From NCBI RefSeq assembly GCF_026229185.1, contig NZ_JAGGJA010000002.1, forward strand, positions 310,001 to 374,000: a DNA stretch of 64,000 nucleotides, read 5' to 3'. The notes under the pieces were generated by a model. The model searched no databases and was not told the DNA's origin. It worked only from the letters and a program-made list of their open reading frames with translations. The DNA is from Fodinibius salsisoli. GTDB taxonomy: Bacteria > Bacteroidota > Rhodothermia > Balneolales > Balneolaceae. Below are positions 27,442-36,166 of the stretch, one piece after another. The position numbers and the translations under genes were made by a program. Numbering within the stretch: position 1 is the first letter of the stretch; each line of letters opens with the position of its first letter.

Positions 27442-28416
27442 ATGAGCACATTATTAGCACACATCGCCATTAGTGACGGAAAGGTTAAACGATCTTCACT
27501 GGAAGTTTTATCGCATCTCCGGCAGCAGGCCGACGAGCACGGCCATTCGGTAGCCGCGGTTATCATTGATCCGGATGCGGATAGCTATACCGGGGAAGTT
27601 CAAAAGTATGGCCCTTCCACCATTTATACGATTTCGGACTCTATTTTTGAAAACCATCGCAATACTCCACTGCTCAGGGCATTGAACAAAGTGATTGACG
27701 AAGTGGATCCGTATCTTTTTGCCTTCGCATCAACAGAAGGAACTAAAGATATCCTGGGAGCCTTGGCAGCGAATCAACAGGCGGCTGTTCTTTCGGACGT
27801 CTCCGCTTTTGAATTAACGGGCAACGGCATCACGGCTACCCGCCCGGTGATGGCAGCAAAGATTCTTTCTGAGAATGAAGCGGAGGGCGATCGTATTTTG
27901 GTCTCCGTTCGATCAGGCTCCTATGAGTTGCAGGAACAAGATACAGATGCCGAAGTGATAGCGCTTGATTTTAGTATGGAGGAAAGCGACATCAAGGCTA
28001 AGCTGAAAGAAATAATCGGTACCTCCGGGGATAAAATCGACCTTTCCGAAGCCGAAACGATTGTAGCAGCGGGACGTGGTGCCAAAGACGAGGAAGGACA
28101 AGAGCTGATCCAGGAATTGGCTTCTACGCTGAATGCCGGCATCGGGGCCTCGCGTGCGTTGACCGAAGCGGGCGTCATAGATCCCAGCCTCCAGATCGGT
28201 CAGACGGGCAAAGTGGTTTCTCCCCAGCTTTATATTGCCGTGGGCATTTCGGGAGCCATTCAGCACGTTGCGGGTATGGCCAACAGCAAGGTTATTGTAG
28301 CAATTAACAAAGATCCCGATGCCCCTATTTTTGATATTGCGGATTACGGCATCGTCGGTGACCTGTACAAAGTGCTGCCTCCGTTTATTGAAGAACTAAG
28401 GAAAATTAAATCATAG
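27442..28416 (+). CDS. etfA: Electron transfer flavoprotein subunit alpha
   Basis: 324 residues. The C-terminal FAD domain is intact: GRGAKDEEGQELIQELA, GASRALTEAGVIDPSLQIGQ, TGKVVSPQLYIAVGISGAIQ and INKDPDAPIFDIADYGIVGD. These strands bind FAD and match ordinary (group I) ETF closely, which argues mildly against the bifurcating FixB type. ATG start at 27442. The 113 bp gap before it holds an inverted repeat (27339-27385), and the 105 bp after it another with GGAGGCAG and GGCAGTTAGCAG units. Partner of EtfB in fatty or amino acid oxidation. Confidence 0.93.
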   Translation: MSTLLAHIAISDGKVKRSSLEVLSHLRQQADEHGHSVAAVIIDPDADSYTGEVQKYGPSTIYTISDSIFENHRNTPLLRALNKVIDEVDPYLFAFASTEGTKDILGALAANQQAAVLSDVSAFELTGNGITATRPVMAAKILSENEAEGDRILVSVRSGSYELQEQDTDAEVIALDFSMEESDIKAKLKEIIGTSGDKIDLSEAETIVAAGRGAKDEEGQELIQELASTLNAGIGASRALTEAGVIDPSLQIGQTGKVVSPQLYIAVGISGAIQHVAGMANSKVIVAINKDPDAPIFDIADYGIVGDLYKVLPPFIEELRKIKS

Positions 28417-28521
28417 ATTTTAATCTTAGCCAACTGCTGCTGCCTCCTTTTAAGAAATGGCAGTTAGCAGTATGTAGGAGGCAGTCTCCATACAATTTAA
28501 ACTTACAGACTCAAAAATAAC

Positions 28522-29847
28522 ATGGATGAAAAGTTTGACTGTATTATCGTTGGAGCAGGCGTTGCCGGATTAGCAGCCGCCATGATTCTTGCACGTAACA
28601 ACATGAAGTTCCTGCTCATCGAAAAGGGCGAGTTTGCAGGTTCCAAAAATGTGTCCGGCGGCGTGCTCTGGGGCAGTGACCTGGCGCGGCTGGTGCCGGA
28701 ATACTGGCAGGAAGAAGACGGCGGCTGGGAGCGCTTCATCAATCACCGCCGGCTGACTTTTCTGGATGAACAGTCTGCTTTTTCCATCGACTTCAAGTCC
28801 TCTCACTTTAATGAAACGCCCTACTCCGGCGTGGTGGTGTTGCGTTCCAAATTCGACCGCTGGCTGGCGGAGAAAGTGCAAAATGCCATCGATGAAAGCG
28901 ATTTCGCTATGGAGTCGTTTATTGCCACCAACATCAAGGTGGATGAGGTACTGATGGAGAACGACAAAGCGGTAGGCATCCGTACGGGTGAAGAAGAGTT
29001 TAGCGCCGACAGTGTGATCATTGCCGAGGGCGTCAACAACTTGCTTACACGACAAGTCGGGTTACAAAACGACTACGTGCCGGCTGACCACATCCTGACG
29101 GGCATCAAAGAAGTTATCCGCTTCGATCAAAAAGTACTGGAAGACCGCTTCCAGCTCAACGGGCTAAGCGGAATGTCAAACGAATTTGTAGGTTATGCTA
29201 CGGACGGTGTGGAAGGCGGCGGATTTCTCTATACCAACCGCGATACTATCTCCCTTGGGCTGGTAGCTGGTATCAAAGATATGCGGGAGAAGGAGAAAAG
29301 TCCCCATGACCTGCTCAATAATTTCAAGATGCACCCCGTTATTAAAGACATCCTGCAGGATGGAGAAATCGTTGAGTATTCAGCGCATGCCGTATCCTCG
29401 GGCGATAAGCGCGTAATGCCCAGGGAGGTTTATAAAGATGGTGTTTTACTATGTGGAGAAGCGGCCAATCTGCTCATGAATGCCGGAAAAGCCATCCAGG
29501 GCATGGATTATGCCATGCGCTCGGGCATCCTGGCGGCAGAAACGATTGTAGAAGCAAAAGAGCAGGCTGACTATTCCAGCCAGACACTTAAGCAATATAA
29601 GCAGAAGTTGCAGGGAAGTTATGTAATGAAGGACATCAACAGTTTCCAGGATGCGGTACATATGCTGCATAACCCGACGATGTACCAGGATATGCCCAAC
29701 CTGATTTGTGACTTTGGTCGCAAGTTCTTTACCATCGATAACGAGCCGACCAAAAAGTCGCGTAACTTGTTATCGGAATCGGTCAAGAAACATTCGTCGT
29801 ATTGGGATTTAATGAAAATAGGATTTAAAGGAGCCAAATCGCTATGA
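28522..29847 (+). CDS. fixC: ETF:quinone oxidoreductase, FixC-type flavoprotein subunit
   Basis: A 441-residue FAD enzyme with the dinucleotide fold at its start (DCIIVGAGVAGLAAAMILAR, residues 6-25), EKGEFAGSKNVSGG, and later GDKRVMPREVYKDGVLLCGEAANLL. It lacks the C-terminal ferredoxin domain of mitochondrial ETF:QO; that domain is supplied by the next gene, whose ATG overlaps this stop as ATGA (29844-29847). Together they pass electrons from ETF to quinone at the membrane. The symbol marks family likeness to FixC of diazotrophs; no nitrogen fixation genes are present. Confidence 0.9.
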   Translation: MDEKFDCIIVGAGVAGLAAAMILARNNMKFLLIEKGEFAGSKNVSGGVLWGSDLARLVPEYWQEEDGGWERFINHRRLTFLDEQSAFSIDFKSSHFNETPYSGVVVLRSKFDRWLAEKVQNAIDESDFAMESFIATNIKVDEVLMENDKAVGIRTGEEEFSADSVIIAEGVNNLLTRQVGLQNDYVPADHILTGIKEVIRFDQKVLEDRFQLNGLSGMSNEFVGYATDGVEGGGFLYTNRDTISLGLVAGIKDMREKEKSPHDLLNNFKMHPVIKDILQDGEIVEYSAHAVSSGDKRVMPREVYKDGVLLCGEAANLLMNAGKAIQGMDYAMRSGILAAETIVEAKEQADYSSQTLKQYKQKLQGSYVMKDINSFQDAVHMLHNPTMYQDMPNLICDFGRKFFTIDNEPTKKSRNLLSESVKKHSSYWDLMKIGFKGAKSL

Positions 29848-30146
29848 AATTACTTAAACTTTCAGAACGACTGGGACTGGTCAGCTACCGTAACCAGGCA
29901 AAATCGGATATCAAGCCACATATTGTGGTGGATACGGATATCTGTAATTCTACCTGTCCCCATAAAGCCACAACCTATGTCTGTCCGGCCAACTGCTACA
30001 CTATGGATGAAGATGGCCAGGTCCATTTCCAGGTGGAGGATTGCATAGAATGCGGCACCTGCATGTATGCCTGCGACCAGGGTGCCGTAGAGTGGAACTA
30101 TCCCGATCCCGAAATCGGTCGCGGTGTGACCTGGAATTTTGGGTGA
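29844..30146 (+). CDS. fixX: FixX-type ferredoxin subunit of ETF:quinone oxidoreductase
   Basis: A 100-residue ferredoxin-like protein. DICNSTCPHKATTYVCPANC and the iron-sulfur motif CIECGTCMYACDQGAVEWNYP are characteristic of FixX, which carries one [4Fe-4S] cluster. It overlaps the FixC-type gene by 4 bp, a sign of stoichiometric, coupled translation. It is the last gene of the ETF operon; an 834 bp repeat-rich gap follows before the acyl-CoA dehydrogenase. Confidence 0.9.
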   Translation: MKLLKLSERLGLVSYRNQAKSDIKPHIVVDTDICNSTCPHKATTYVCPANCYTMDEDGQVHFQVEDCIECGTCMYACDQGAVEWNYPDPEIGRGVTWNFG

Positions 30147-30980
30147 GAAAATTTGCAAAATAGACTTCTGGTCAGACTTTCTATACATCCCTCCCCGCCT
30201 CCGGCGGTACTCCCTTCAAAGGGAGACTTGGGATTGCTATTTGAAAAATTAATAGCGACAAAAAATTGTCGTGGGTTTCCTCCAACATGATAATAGACGA
30301 CCCCTTGCGTTATAAGAATTGATTAATTAAATATTTAGCGGTTAAAAATGAGGGTTGCTCTCTTTGACCAGAGGAGCAATCTCCCTAAATCCTTCTTCTC
30401 CAAAGCTTGTCCCGAACACTTTCGGGGAGAGATTTTGTGGAAATAGTTCGGAAATCGTTCTACAGCAAGTATTTCAAGTAATGAGTTCCTCCTTGCATGT
30501 CCCGAGCTATTCGGGGGAGAAGGAGGACAAGAGGATTGACCAAATCCCAATGTCTTTTGCTATGAGTTTTGACCCTTAAGATTTTATATAAAATCTATGC
30601 TCTTGTCCATATCAACGCTCCCCCCCCATTGGTTTCAAAAGACCCCTGTTCTCATCCGAATTCTGGGGTTGAAGTCGGATGAGTAGACAAGGCGCTTTGC
30701 TATTCATCGGACGACAACCCCAGTCGCCCGATGAGGCACTATCCTGTGCCCTCCACGCGTTACCAATTGTACAAGGACCATCAAAATGCACCATTCTTGC
30801 AGGCCGAGGCTGACACATCCTACCCTACATATGGATGATACGAAGCCTACGTAAAGGTGATACGTAGGCTTCGTACACCTCGTTCTGGCACCTTAAGGTT
30901 CTATTAGCTTCCTTTCCCAATTTTCATTATGCTACCTAAACGCCAGCAAATTTCCATCCTAATACAAAGAGGGTCGTCTT
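30147..30980. other. 834 bp intergenic region rich in hairpins
   Basis: No gene is supported. It holds a CTCCCC...GGCGGTACTCCCTTCAAAGGGAGA repeat (30190-30225), two CCCGA...TCGGGG hairpins (about 30406-30427 and 30499-30518), a decayed ACTCATCNGATGAGT-like pair (30675-30735), and a perfect 15 bp inverted repeat at 30839-30875. The promoter of the acyl-CoA dehydrogenase gene is presumably in the last 100 bp. Confidence 0.65.
30839..30875. repeat. Perfect 15 bp inverted repeat upstream of acyl-CoA dehydrogenase
   Basis: TACGAAGCCTACGTA and TACGTAGGCTTCGTA, exact inverse complements separated by 7 bp (AAGGTGA). It lies 106 bp upstream of the next gene's ATG. No T-tract follows, so it is not a typical terminator; an operator or a repeat remnant are possible. 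Confidence 0.8.
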
Positions 30981-32132
30981 ATGGATTTTGAGCTATCGGA
31001 AGAGCAACAACTGATTCGTGACAGTATGCGAGACTTTGCCAAGCGGTACATCGCTCCTGACGTCAAGGAGCGGGATGCCAATAAAACATTTCCTTACGAC
31101 CTCGTCCAACGACTGGCTGAGCAGGGATTCATGGGGATGGTTCACCCGGTTGAATACGGCGGCGGAGGTATTGATCACATCAGTTTCTGCCTGGCTATTG
31201 AAGAAATAGCACGATGGGATGCTTCGCTTGCCCTGACCGTGGCCTCTCATACCTCGCTTGGCTCCGGACATATCGAACTCGCAGGTACAGATGAGCAGAA
31301 AGAAAAGTACCTTACGCCCCTGGCAAAAGGTGATAAGCTAGCCGCTTGGTGTCTCACTGAGCCCGGCTCCGGGAGCGATGCCTCAGGCATGAAAACCACA
31401 GCTGAAAAAAAAGATGATCAATGGATTATCAATGGCTCCAAAATATTCATCACCCAGGGTTCGGTAGGTGATACCTATGTTGTATTGGCGAAGACGGATC
31501 CAAATAAAGGGACCAAAGGTATCAGCACATTTATTGTGGAGAGCTCCCGGGAAGGCGTACAGTCCGGTAGTAAGATGGAAAAACTGGGAATGAATTCCTC
31601 CGACACGACGGAAGTCTATTTCGAAGATGTGGAAGTGCCCGAAGAAAATCTCCTGGGCGCAGAAGGAAAAGGATTTATCGATACCATGAAAGTACTGGAT
31701 GGCGGACGAATTGGCATCGGGGCGCTTTCGGTGGGCATTGCACGCGGAGCCCTGGAAGAGTCGATGAAATATTCGGGGGAACGCAAACAGTTCGGATCCC
31801 CCATCGGTGACTTCCAGGCCATTGAAGCCAAACTTGCCGATATGGCTACCGAAATTGATGCCGCTCGCTTTTTAGTACATCGCGCGGCATGGCTGAAAGA
31901 TCAAGGGAAACCGTTTAAGCAGGCAGCCTCTAAAGCTAAGCTTTTTGCTTCTGAGCTGGCGGTCCGCGCCGCCGATAAGGCCGTACAAATTCACGGAGGC
32001 TATGGATATATCAAAGAGTATCATGTGGAGCGCTTTTTACGTGATGCCAAACTCATGACCATTGGCGAGGGCACCTCTGAAATCCAACGTATGATTATAG
32101 CCCGTGAGCTGAAGAAGGAGTTCTGGGGTTAG
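30981..32132 (+). CDS. Acyl-CoA dehydrogenase
   Basis: A 383-residue flavoenzyme that introduces the alpha,beta double bond in acyl-CoA and passes electrons to ETF. The family signatures are [33 protein letters not shown], and [20 protein letters not shown]; the catalytic Glu is in [10 protein letters not shown] (about residue 362). Length and motifs fit the short/medium-chain (butyryl-CoA dehydrogenase-like) branch; chain-length preference cannot be read. GAGGG precedes the ATG. Its TAG stop (32130-32132) is the first repeat of a heptamer tandem array. The ETF genes just upstream are its expected electron acceptors. Confidence 0.92.
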   Translation: MDFELSEEQQLIRDSMRDFAKRYIAPDVKERDANKTFPYDLVQRLAEQGFMGMVHPVEYGGGGIDHISFCLAIEEIARWDASLALTVASHTSLGSGHIELAGTDEQKEKYLTPLAKGDKLAAWCLTEPGSGSDASGMKTTAEKKDDQWIINGSKIFITQGSVGDTYVVLAKTDPNKGTKGISTFIVESSREGVQSGSKMEKLGMNSSDTTEVYFEDVEVPEENLLGAEGKGFIDTMKVLDGGRIGIGALSVGIARGALEESMKYSGERKQFGSPIGDFQAIEAKLADMATEIDAARFLVHRAAWLKDQGKPFKQAASKAKLFASELAVRAADKAVQIHGGYGYIKEYHVERFLRDAKLMTIGEGTSEIQRMIIARELKKEFWG

Positions 32133-32222
32133 CAGTTAGCAGTTAGCAGTTAGCAGTTAGCAGTTAGCAGTTAGCAGTTAGCAGTTAGCAGTTAGCAGTT
32201 AGCAGTTAGCAGTTAGCAGTTA
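32128..32222. repeat. Heptamer tandem array (GTTAGCA)x13
   Basis: Thirteen perfect copies of GTTAGCA plus a partial copy, starting in the last codon of the acyl-CoA dehydrogenase so that its TAG stop is part of unit 1. GTCAAGGATTAATTT (about 32248-32262) and AACACTTCTTACTT (about 32312-32325) follow, as after the array at 26.3 kb. Confidence 0.93.
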
Positions 32223-32405
32223 CAGACTGTCCATTCCTACACTCCGGGTCAAGGATTAATTTCAAATTTCTAACCTCAAATTTCCAAACTCTAACTGCCA
32301 TCCTTAAAACTTAACACTTCTTACTTAACCACTTTTTAAAAGTGTTGACCTTAGCCTGTCGACCACTTACCTTGCATCCAAAAATTAAGCACAAAATTAT
32401 CGCCT

Positions 32406-33620
32406 ATGTCCCATAATAGTTTTAACATAGATGATCCTCTACTGTTTGAATCTGAACTTTCCGAAGATGATCGTATGATCATGGAGACCGCTCGCGACTA
32501 CGCTCAAAGCAAACTGGAGCCCCGGGCGCTGAAGGGAAACCAAGAGGAATATTTTGATCCTGCTATCGCCAAAGAAATGGGCGAACTGGGACTGTTAGGC
32601 TCCTACCTGGATCCCAAATACGGTGGCAGTGGGGCCAGTCAAACGGCCTATGGACTTATTGCCCGCGAGGTGGAGCGCGTGGATTCTGGCTATCGCTCGT
32701 TCATGTCGGTACAGTCTTCGCTGGTGATGTATCCCATATTCAAGTTTGGGACCGAAGAGCAGAAAGAGCGTTTTCTGCCTAAACTTGCATCCGGTGAAAT
32801 GATTGGATGCTTTGGACTTACCGAACCCGATCACGGATCCGATCCGGGTGGGATGACCACGACTGCTACCAAAACAGACGGCGGCTGGATTCTCAATGGG
32901 GCCAAAATGTGGATCACTAACTCCCCAATTGCTGACGTCGCAGTGGTCTGGGCCAAGGCTAGGGAAAATAAAGATGATGAGGGTGTAATCCGTGGCTTCC
33001 TGGTGGAAAAAGATATGGATGGATTTAGTGCTCCGGCAACCAAATATAAAATGTCGCTTCGTGCCTCCGAGACCGGAGAACTGGTCTTTGAGGATGTCTT
33101 TGTGCCCGAAGAAAACGTTTTTCCGGATATCACCGGACTTAAGGGCCCTTTTACCTGCCTGAACAGCGCCCGGTACGGTATTGCCTGGGGGACCGTTGGA
33201 GCAGCAGAATTTTGTTATCAGAAAGCGCGGCAATATGTCTTGGAGCGAACACAGTTTGGCCATCCGATTGGTGCCAACCAGCTTCCACAGACGAAACTGG
33301 CAAATATGCTAACCGATATCACCCAGATGCAGATGTTGGCATGGCGATTAGGGAAACTTAAGGATGAAGGACGTGATCACCATTCCATGGTTTCACTGGC
33401 CAAACGCAACAACTGCGGCAAGGCACTTGAAATTGCCCGTACGGCCCGCGATATGCATGGTGCTAACGGCATTACCGGAGAATACCGTGTCATTCATCAC
33501 ATGATGAACCTTGAATCGGTCAATACCTATGAAGGCACCTTTGATATCCATGGCCTGATTTTGGGACGAGAGATTACCGATATCCAATCATTTGTGCCAC
33601 GCGGTAATGACATGGATTAG
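32406..33620 (+). CDS. Glutaryl-CoA dehydrogenase-like acyl-CoA dehydrogenase
   Basis: 404 residues. Segments [51 protein letters not shown] and [19 protein letters not shown] are characteristic of glutaryl-CoA dehydrogenase rather than other acyl-CoA dehydrogenases, and the catalytic base is in [10 protein letters not shown] (about residue 376). The enzyme converts glutaryl-CoA to crotonyl-CoA with CO2 release in lysine/tryptophan breakdown, electrons going to ETF. ATG at 32406 with no strong ribosome site. It follows the first acyl-CoA dehydrogenase after 273 bp that include the heptamer array, so co-transcription is uncertain. Confidence 0.9.
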   Translation: MSHNSFNIDDPLLFESELSEDDRMIMETARDYAQSKLEPRALKGNQEEYFDPAIAKEMGELGLLGSYLDPKYGGSGASQTAYGLIAREVERVDSGYRSFMSVQSSLVMYPIFKFGTEEQKERFLPKLASGEMIGCFGLTEPDHGSDPGGMTTTATKTDGGWILNGAKMWITNSPIADVAVVWAKARENKDDEGVIRGFLVEKDMDGFSAPATKYKMSLRASETGELVFEDVFVPEENVFPDITGLKGPFTCLNSARYGIAWGTVGAAEFCYQKARQYVLERTQFGHPIGANQLPQTKLANMLTDITQMQMLAWRLGKLKDEGRDHHSMVSLAKRNNCGKALEIARTARDMHGANGITGEYRVIHHMMNLESVNTYEGTFDIHGLILGREITDIQSFVPRGNDMD

Positions 33621-33675
33621 AGGAAGGTTTCTTTTGTTCCCTTTGGTTATTATTTAACGTCTGCTCGATATAACC

Positions 33676-33753
33676 ATGTAGCCCGGACATCTTGTCCGAG
33701 TAGTACCGCCGTAACTTCCGTGGATCATATCGGCCAGAATGGCCGATCTACAT
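33676..33753. repeat. Double-palindrome REPIN-like repeat, copy 2
   Basis: Outer arms ATGTAG/CTACAT enclose CGGACATCTTGTCCG and ATCGGCCAGAATGGCCGAT. Plan and core (GACATCTTGTC) match 11701-11778; both copies are 78 bp. Confidence 0.7.
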
Positions 33754-33862
33754 ATTGTATCCAGCAAAACCACCTTATTTTGACTTATAAGAAATTGAAG
33801 GTAATAAATGGCTTTAAGGGCTTTGATATAGCGTAGCGGACTATAGTTGAGGAAGAGTCTCC

Positions 33863-33885
33863 CTCTCCCTGATTATCAGGGAGAG
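33863..33885. repeat. Perfect 23 bp palindrome CTCTCCCTGAT-T-ATCAGGGAGAG
   Basis: Two perfect 11 bp arms around a single T. A related hairpin with the CTGAT(G)ATCAG core lies at 58386-58411. Possible bidirectional terminator between convergent genes, although no T-tract is present. Confidence 0.7.
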
Positions 33886-33965
33886 GAAAGGAGAGGGTTA
33901 ACAAAGGGCAAGGAACCAACTACAGGCAGAAAAATAATCTTGCTGTTATCTCGAACTCACGTTAC

Positions 33966-36134
33966 TTAACTGTCAGGCAAAGCGAAAGCTACATAAGCAT
34001 CACCGGATTCTGCCCCCAGTTTACCGCCCCCGCAGGCGATGACAATGTATTGCTTGCCGTCTACTTCGTAGGTGCTGGGCGTAGCAAATCCGGCATATGG
34101 TAGTTCGGCTTCCCAAAGCAGATCGCCCGAATCCTTATCAAAGGCCCGAATCTTTTTGTCCAGGGTTGCGGCGATAAATACAACACCACCTTTGGTAACC
34201 ACCGGTCCGCCATAATTCTCCGTACCCGTAGGGTCAATACCCTGCTCCCGGAGCTCTGGGTATTCGCCAAGCGGGACCTGCCATTCTATTTCGCCGTTAT
34301 GCAGATTCACTGCATTCAGTTTTCCCCAGGGCGGGTTTATAGCCGGATACCCTTCTTTGGTCCGAAACTTCCGATACCCATTCAAGGTGTATCGATCTTG
34401 CCCGGCTGCCTCGCCACCCATTTCCGTTTTGTCTGATACTTGCTTTTCATCCACCTTAAAGTGGTCTTCTTTCAGGAGAAAATTCACCAGGGCCTTTTTG
34501 CGAAGCTCTGAAATTTGACTGAAAGCTGGCATCATTCCGCTTCCGCTGTTAACCAGGGCTAAAATATCATCCGGTGTACGTCGACTGGCTACTCCAACCA
34601 GGGAGGGACTTCTACCGCTGCCTTCCAGGTTGGCGCCATGGCAGGAAACACATGAATTCAAATAAACCTCTTTGCCCAACAGCCTTGACTTTGACAACGT
34701 TTTAGAGTCCTCCCCCGGCTTCTTGTCAATGACTTGCAAAATCCAGGGCACTTCGTTGGTGTTCACATATAGCATGCCGGTTTCCGGGTCAAAGGCACTG
34801 CCTCCCCACTCGGCTCCACCGTCGAAACCGGGGAACATGATATCCCCTTTTATGGAGGGAGCTTCGAACATATGCTGCGTTTCATAACTGCGAATCCGTT
34901 CCTTGATCTGCTGCTGTTCCTGCTTCGAAATGTATGGATTTACATCCTCCACGCTCATCTGCTGTCGTATCAGGGGCTCGGGCTTTACCGGGGCAGGCTG
35001 CGTGCGCCATACCTCTTCCCCCTCCAAATTCGTTTCGGTTGGAACCTTCCGCTCTTCGATTTCAAATAAAGGCTCCCCTGTTTCGCGATTAAAGAGCAGC
35101 ACATAGCCGGTCTTCGTGGTTTGCGCCACAGCATCCACAGACTTCCCATCGTGATTTACCGTGACTAAGGTCGGTGGCGAAGGCAGGTCCCGGTCCCACA
35201 GATCGTGATGAACGGTCTGGAAATGCCACAGACGTTTGCCGGTGGAAGCATCAAGCGCCAGTAGCGTGTTGGCAAACAGATTCGCTCCCTTACGGTTACC
35301 ACCATAAAAATCGGGTGAAGCCGAGCCAGTAGGCACATAAACAACTCCTCGTTCTTCATCGAGGGCCATACCCGCCCAGCTGTTGGCCCCGCCTATTTCT
35401 TTCCATGCCTCCGGGTTTTCCCAGGTATCATGCCCAAACTCTCCTGGCCGAGGAATCGTGTGGAAGGTCCACTCGAGTGCTCCGGTCTTAACATCAAAAG
35501 CCCTGATATCCCCCGGCCCCGCATCTGCTCCCTCGGAGAGCCGCGAACCGATGATGATAAGATCTTTATAAATGATACCGGGCGAAGTTGCCGAGATTGA
35601 AAAATCATCAAACTGCTCGCTATACCCTTTTTTTAAGCTGATGCTCCCTTCTTCTCCAAAATTTTTAACAGGATTTCCTGTTTCAGCATCCAGGGCATAG
35701 AGTGAAGAACCCGCCGCGAATAGGATACGCTTATCATCGTTCTCCTCCCAATAGGTAAGCCCCCGGCTGGTGTTAATGGATGGTGCTTCCTCCATATCTC
35801 CAAAGGGATTAAACATCCACCGTTCTTCTCCGGTCTTCGCATCCAAGGCAAAAGCTTTCATTTTTGGGGATAATCCGAATAATATGCCATCTATGACAAC
35901 GGGATTCGTCTGTATTTGAGAGTAATCGCCTCCGGCATCGCCCGTACGGTAGGTCCAGGCTTTCTCAAGCTGTGTCACATTGGAACTGTCAATCTGAGTA
36001 AGCTCTGAGTAGCGATTCTGTTCCTTATTTGCTCCCCGCACTTCCCAGCTTGTATACGTACGGAATTTACTACAGCTCAGGAACACCAAGAGAACAACAA
36101 AGAAAGATAATGCTGATAGTCGACTTGTTTTCAT
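33966..36134 (-). CDS. PQQ-dependent dehydrogenase with inserted cytochrome c domain, lipoprotein
   Basis: A 722-residue quinoprotein of the glucose/alcohol dehydrogenase propeller type. The first Met of the open frame lies 12 codons upstream, but the ATG at 36134 has AGGAG at ideal spacing and starts a lipoprotein signal (LSALSFFVVLLVFLSCS), so that start is chosen. Propeller repeats with W-motif patterns (ALDAKTGEERW, AFDVKTGALEW, ALDASTGKRLWHFQT, AFDKDSGDLLWEAELP) bind PQQ. A heme c motif CVSCH sits at about residues 494-498, inserted between propeller blades. It would oxidise a sugar or alcohol in the periplasm and feed cytochromes. The adjacent cstA gene ends 32 bp upstream. Substrate unknown. 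Confidence 0.88.
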   Translation of the reverse strand: MKTSRLSALSFFVVLLVFLSCSKFRTYTSWEVRGANKEQNRYSELTQIDSSNVTQLEKAWTYRTGDAGGDYSQIQTNPVVIDGILFGLSPKMKAFALDAKTGEERWMFNPFGDMEEAPSINTSRGLTYWEENDDKRILFAAGSSLYALDAETGNPVKNFGEEGSISLKKGYSEQFDDFSISATSPGIIYKDLIIIGSRLSEGADAGPGDIRAFDVKTGALEWTFHTIPRPGEFGHDTWENPEAWKEIGGANSWAGMALDEERGVVYVPTGSASPDFYGGNRKGANLFANTLLALDASTGKRLWHFQTVHHDLWDRDLPSPPTLVTVNHDGKSVDAVAQTTKTGYVLLFNRETGEPLFEIEERKVPTETNLEGEEVWRTQPAPVKPEPLIRQQMSVEDVNPYISKQEQQQIKERIRSYETQHMFEAPSIKGDIMFPGFDGGAEWGGSAFDPETGMLYVNTNEVPWILQVIDKKPGEDSKTLSKSRLLGKEVYLNSCVSCHGANLEGSGRSPSLVGVASRRTPDDILALVNSGSGMMPAFSQISELRKKALVNFLLKEDHFKVDEKQVSDKTEMGGEAAGQDRYTLNGYRKFRTKEGYPAINPPWGKLNAVNLHNGEIEWQVPLGEYPELREQGIDPTGTENYGGPVVTKGGVVFIAATLDKKIRAFDKDSGDLLWEAELPYAGFATPSTYEVDGKQYIVIACGGGKLGAESGDAYVAFALPDS

Positions 36135-36166
36135 ATAACTCCTAAATTTATGAACTGATGAAAAGA

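Larger units (their letters stand above)
33621..33965. other. 345 bp convergent intergenic region with two palindromic repeats
   Basis: Holds the double-palindrome repeat 33676-33753 and the perfect palindrome 33863-33885. No gene. It separates two convergent genes, so the hairpins may also terminate transcription. Confidence 0.7.

Noticed and set aside
28522-30146. Nitrogen-fixation (fixABCX) operon
   Set aside because: No nif genes, and neighbours are acyl-CoA dehydrogenases; family likeness only.
32128-32222. CRISPR array
   Set aside because: The unit is 7 bp with no spacers and no cas genes; it is a simple tandem repeat.
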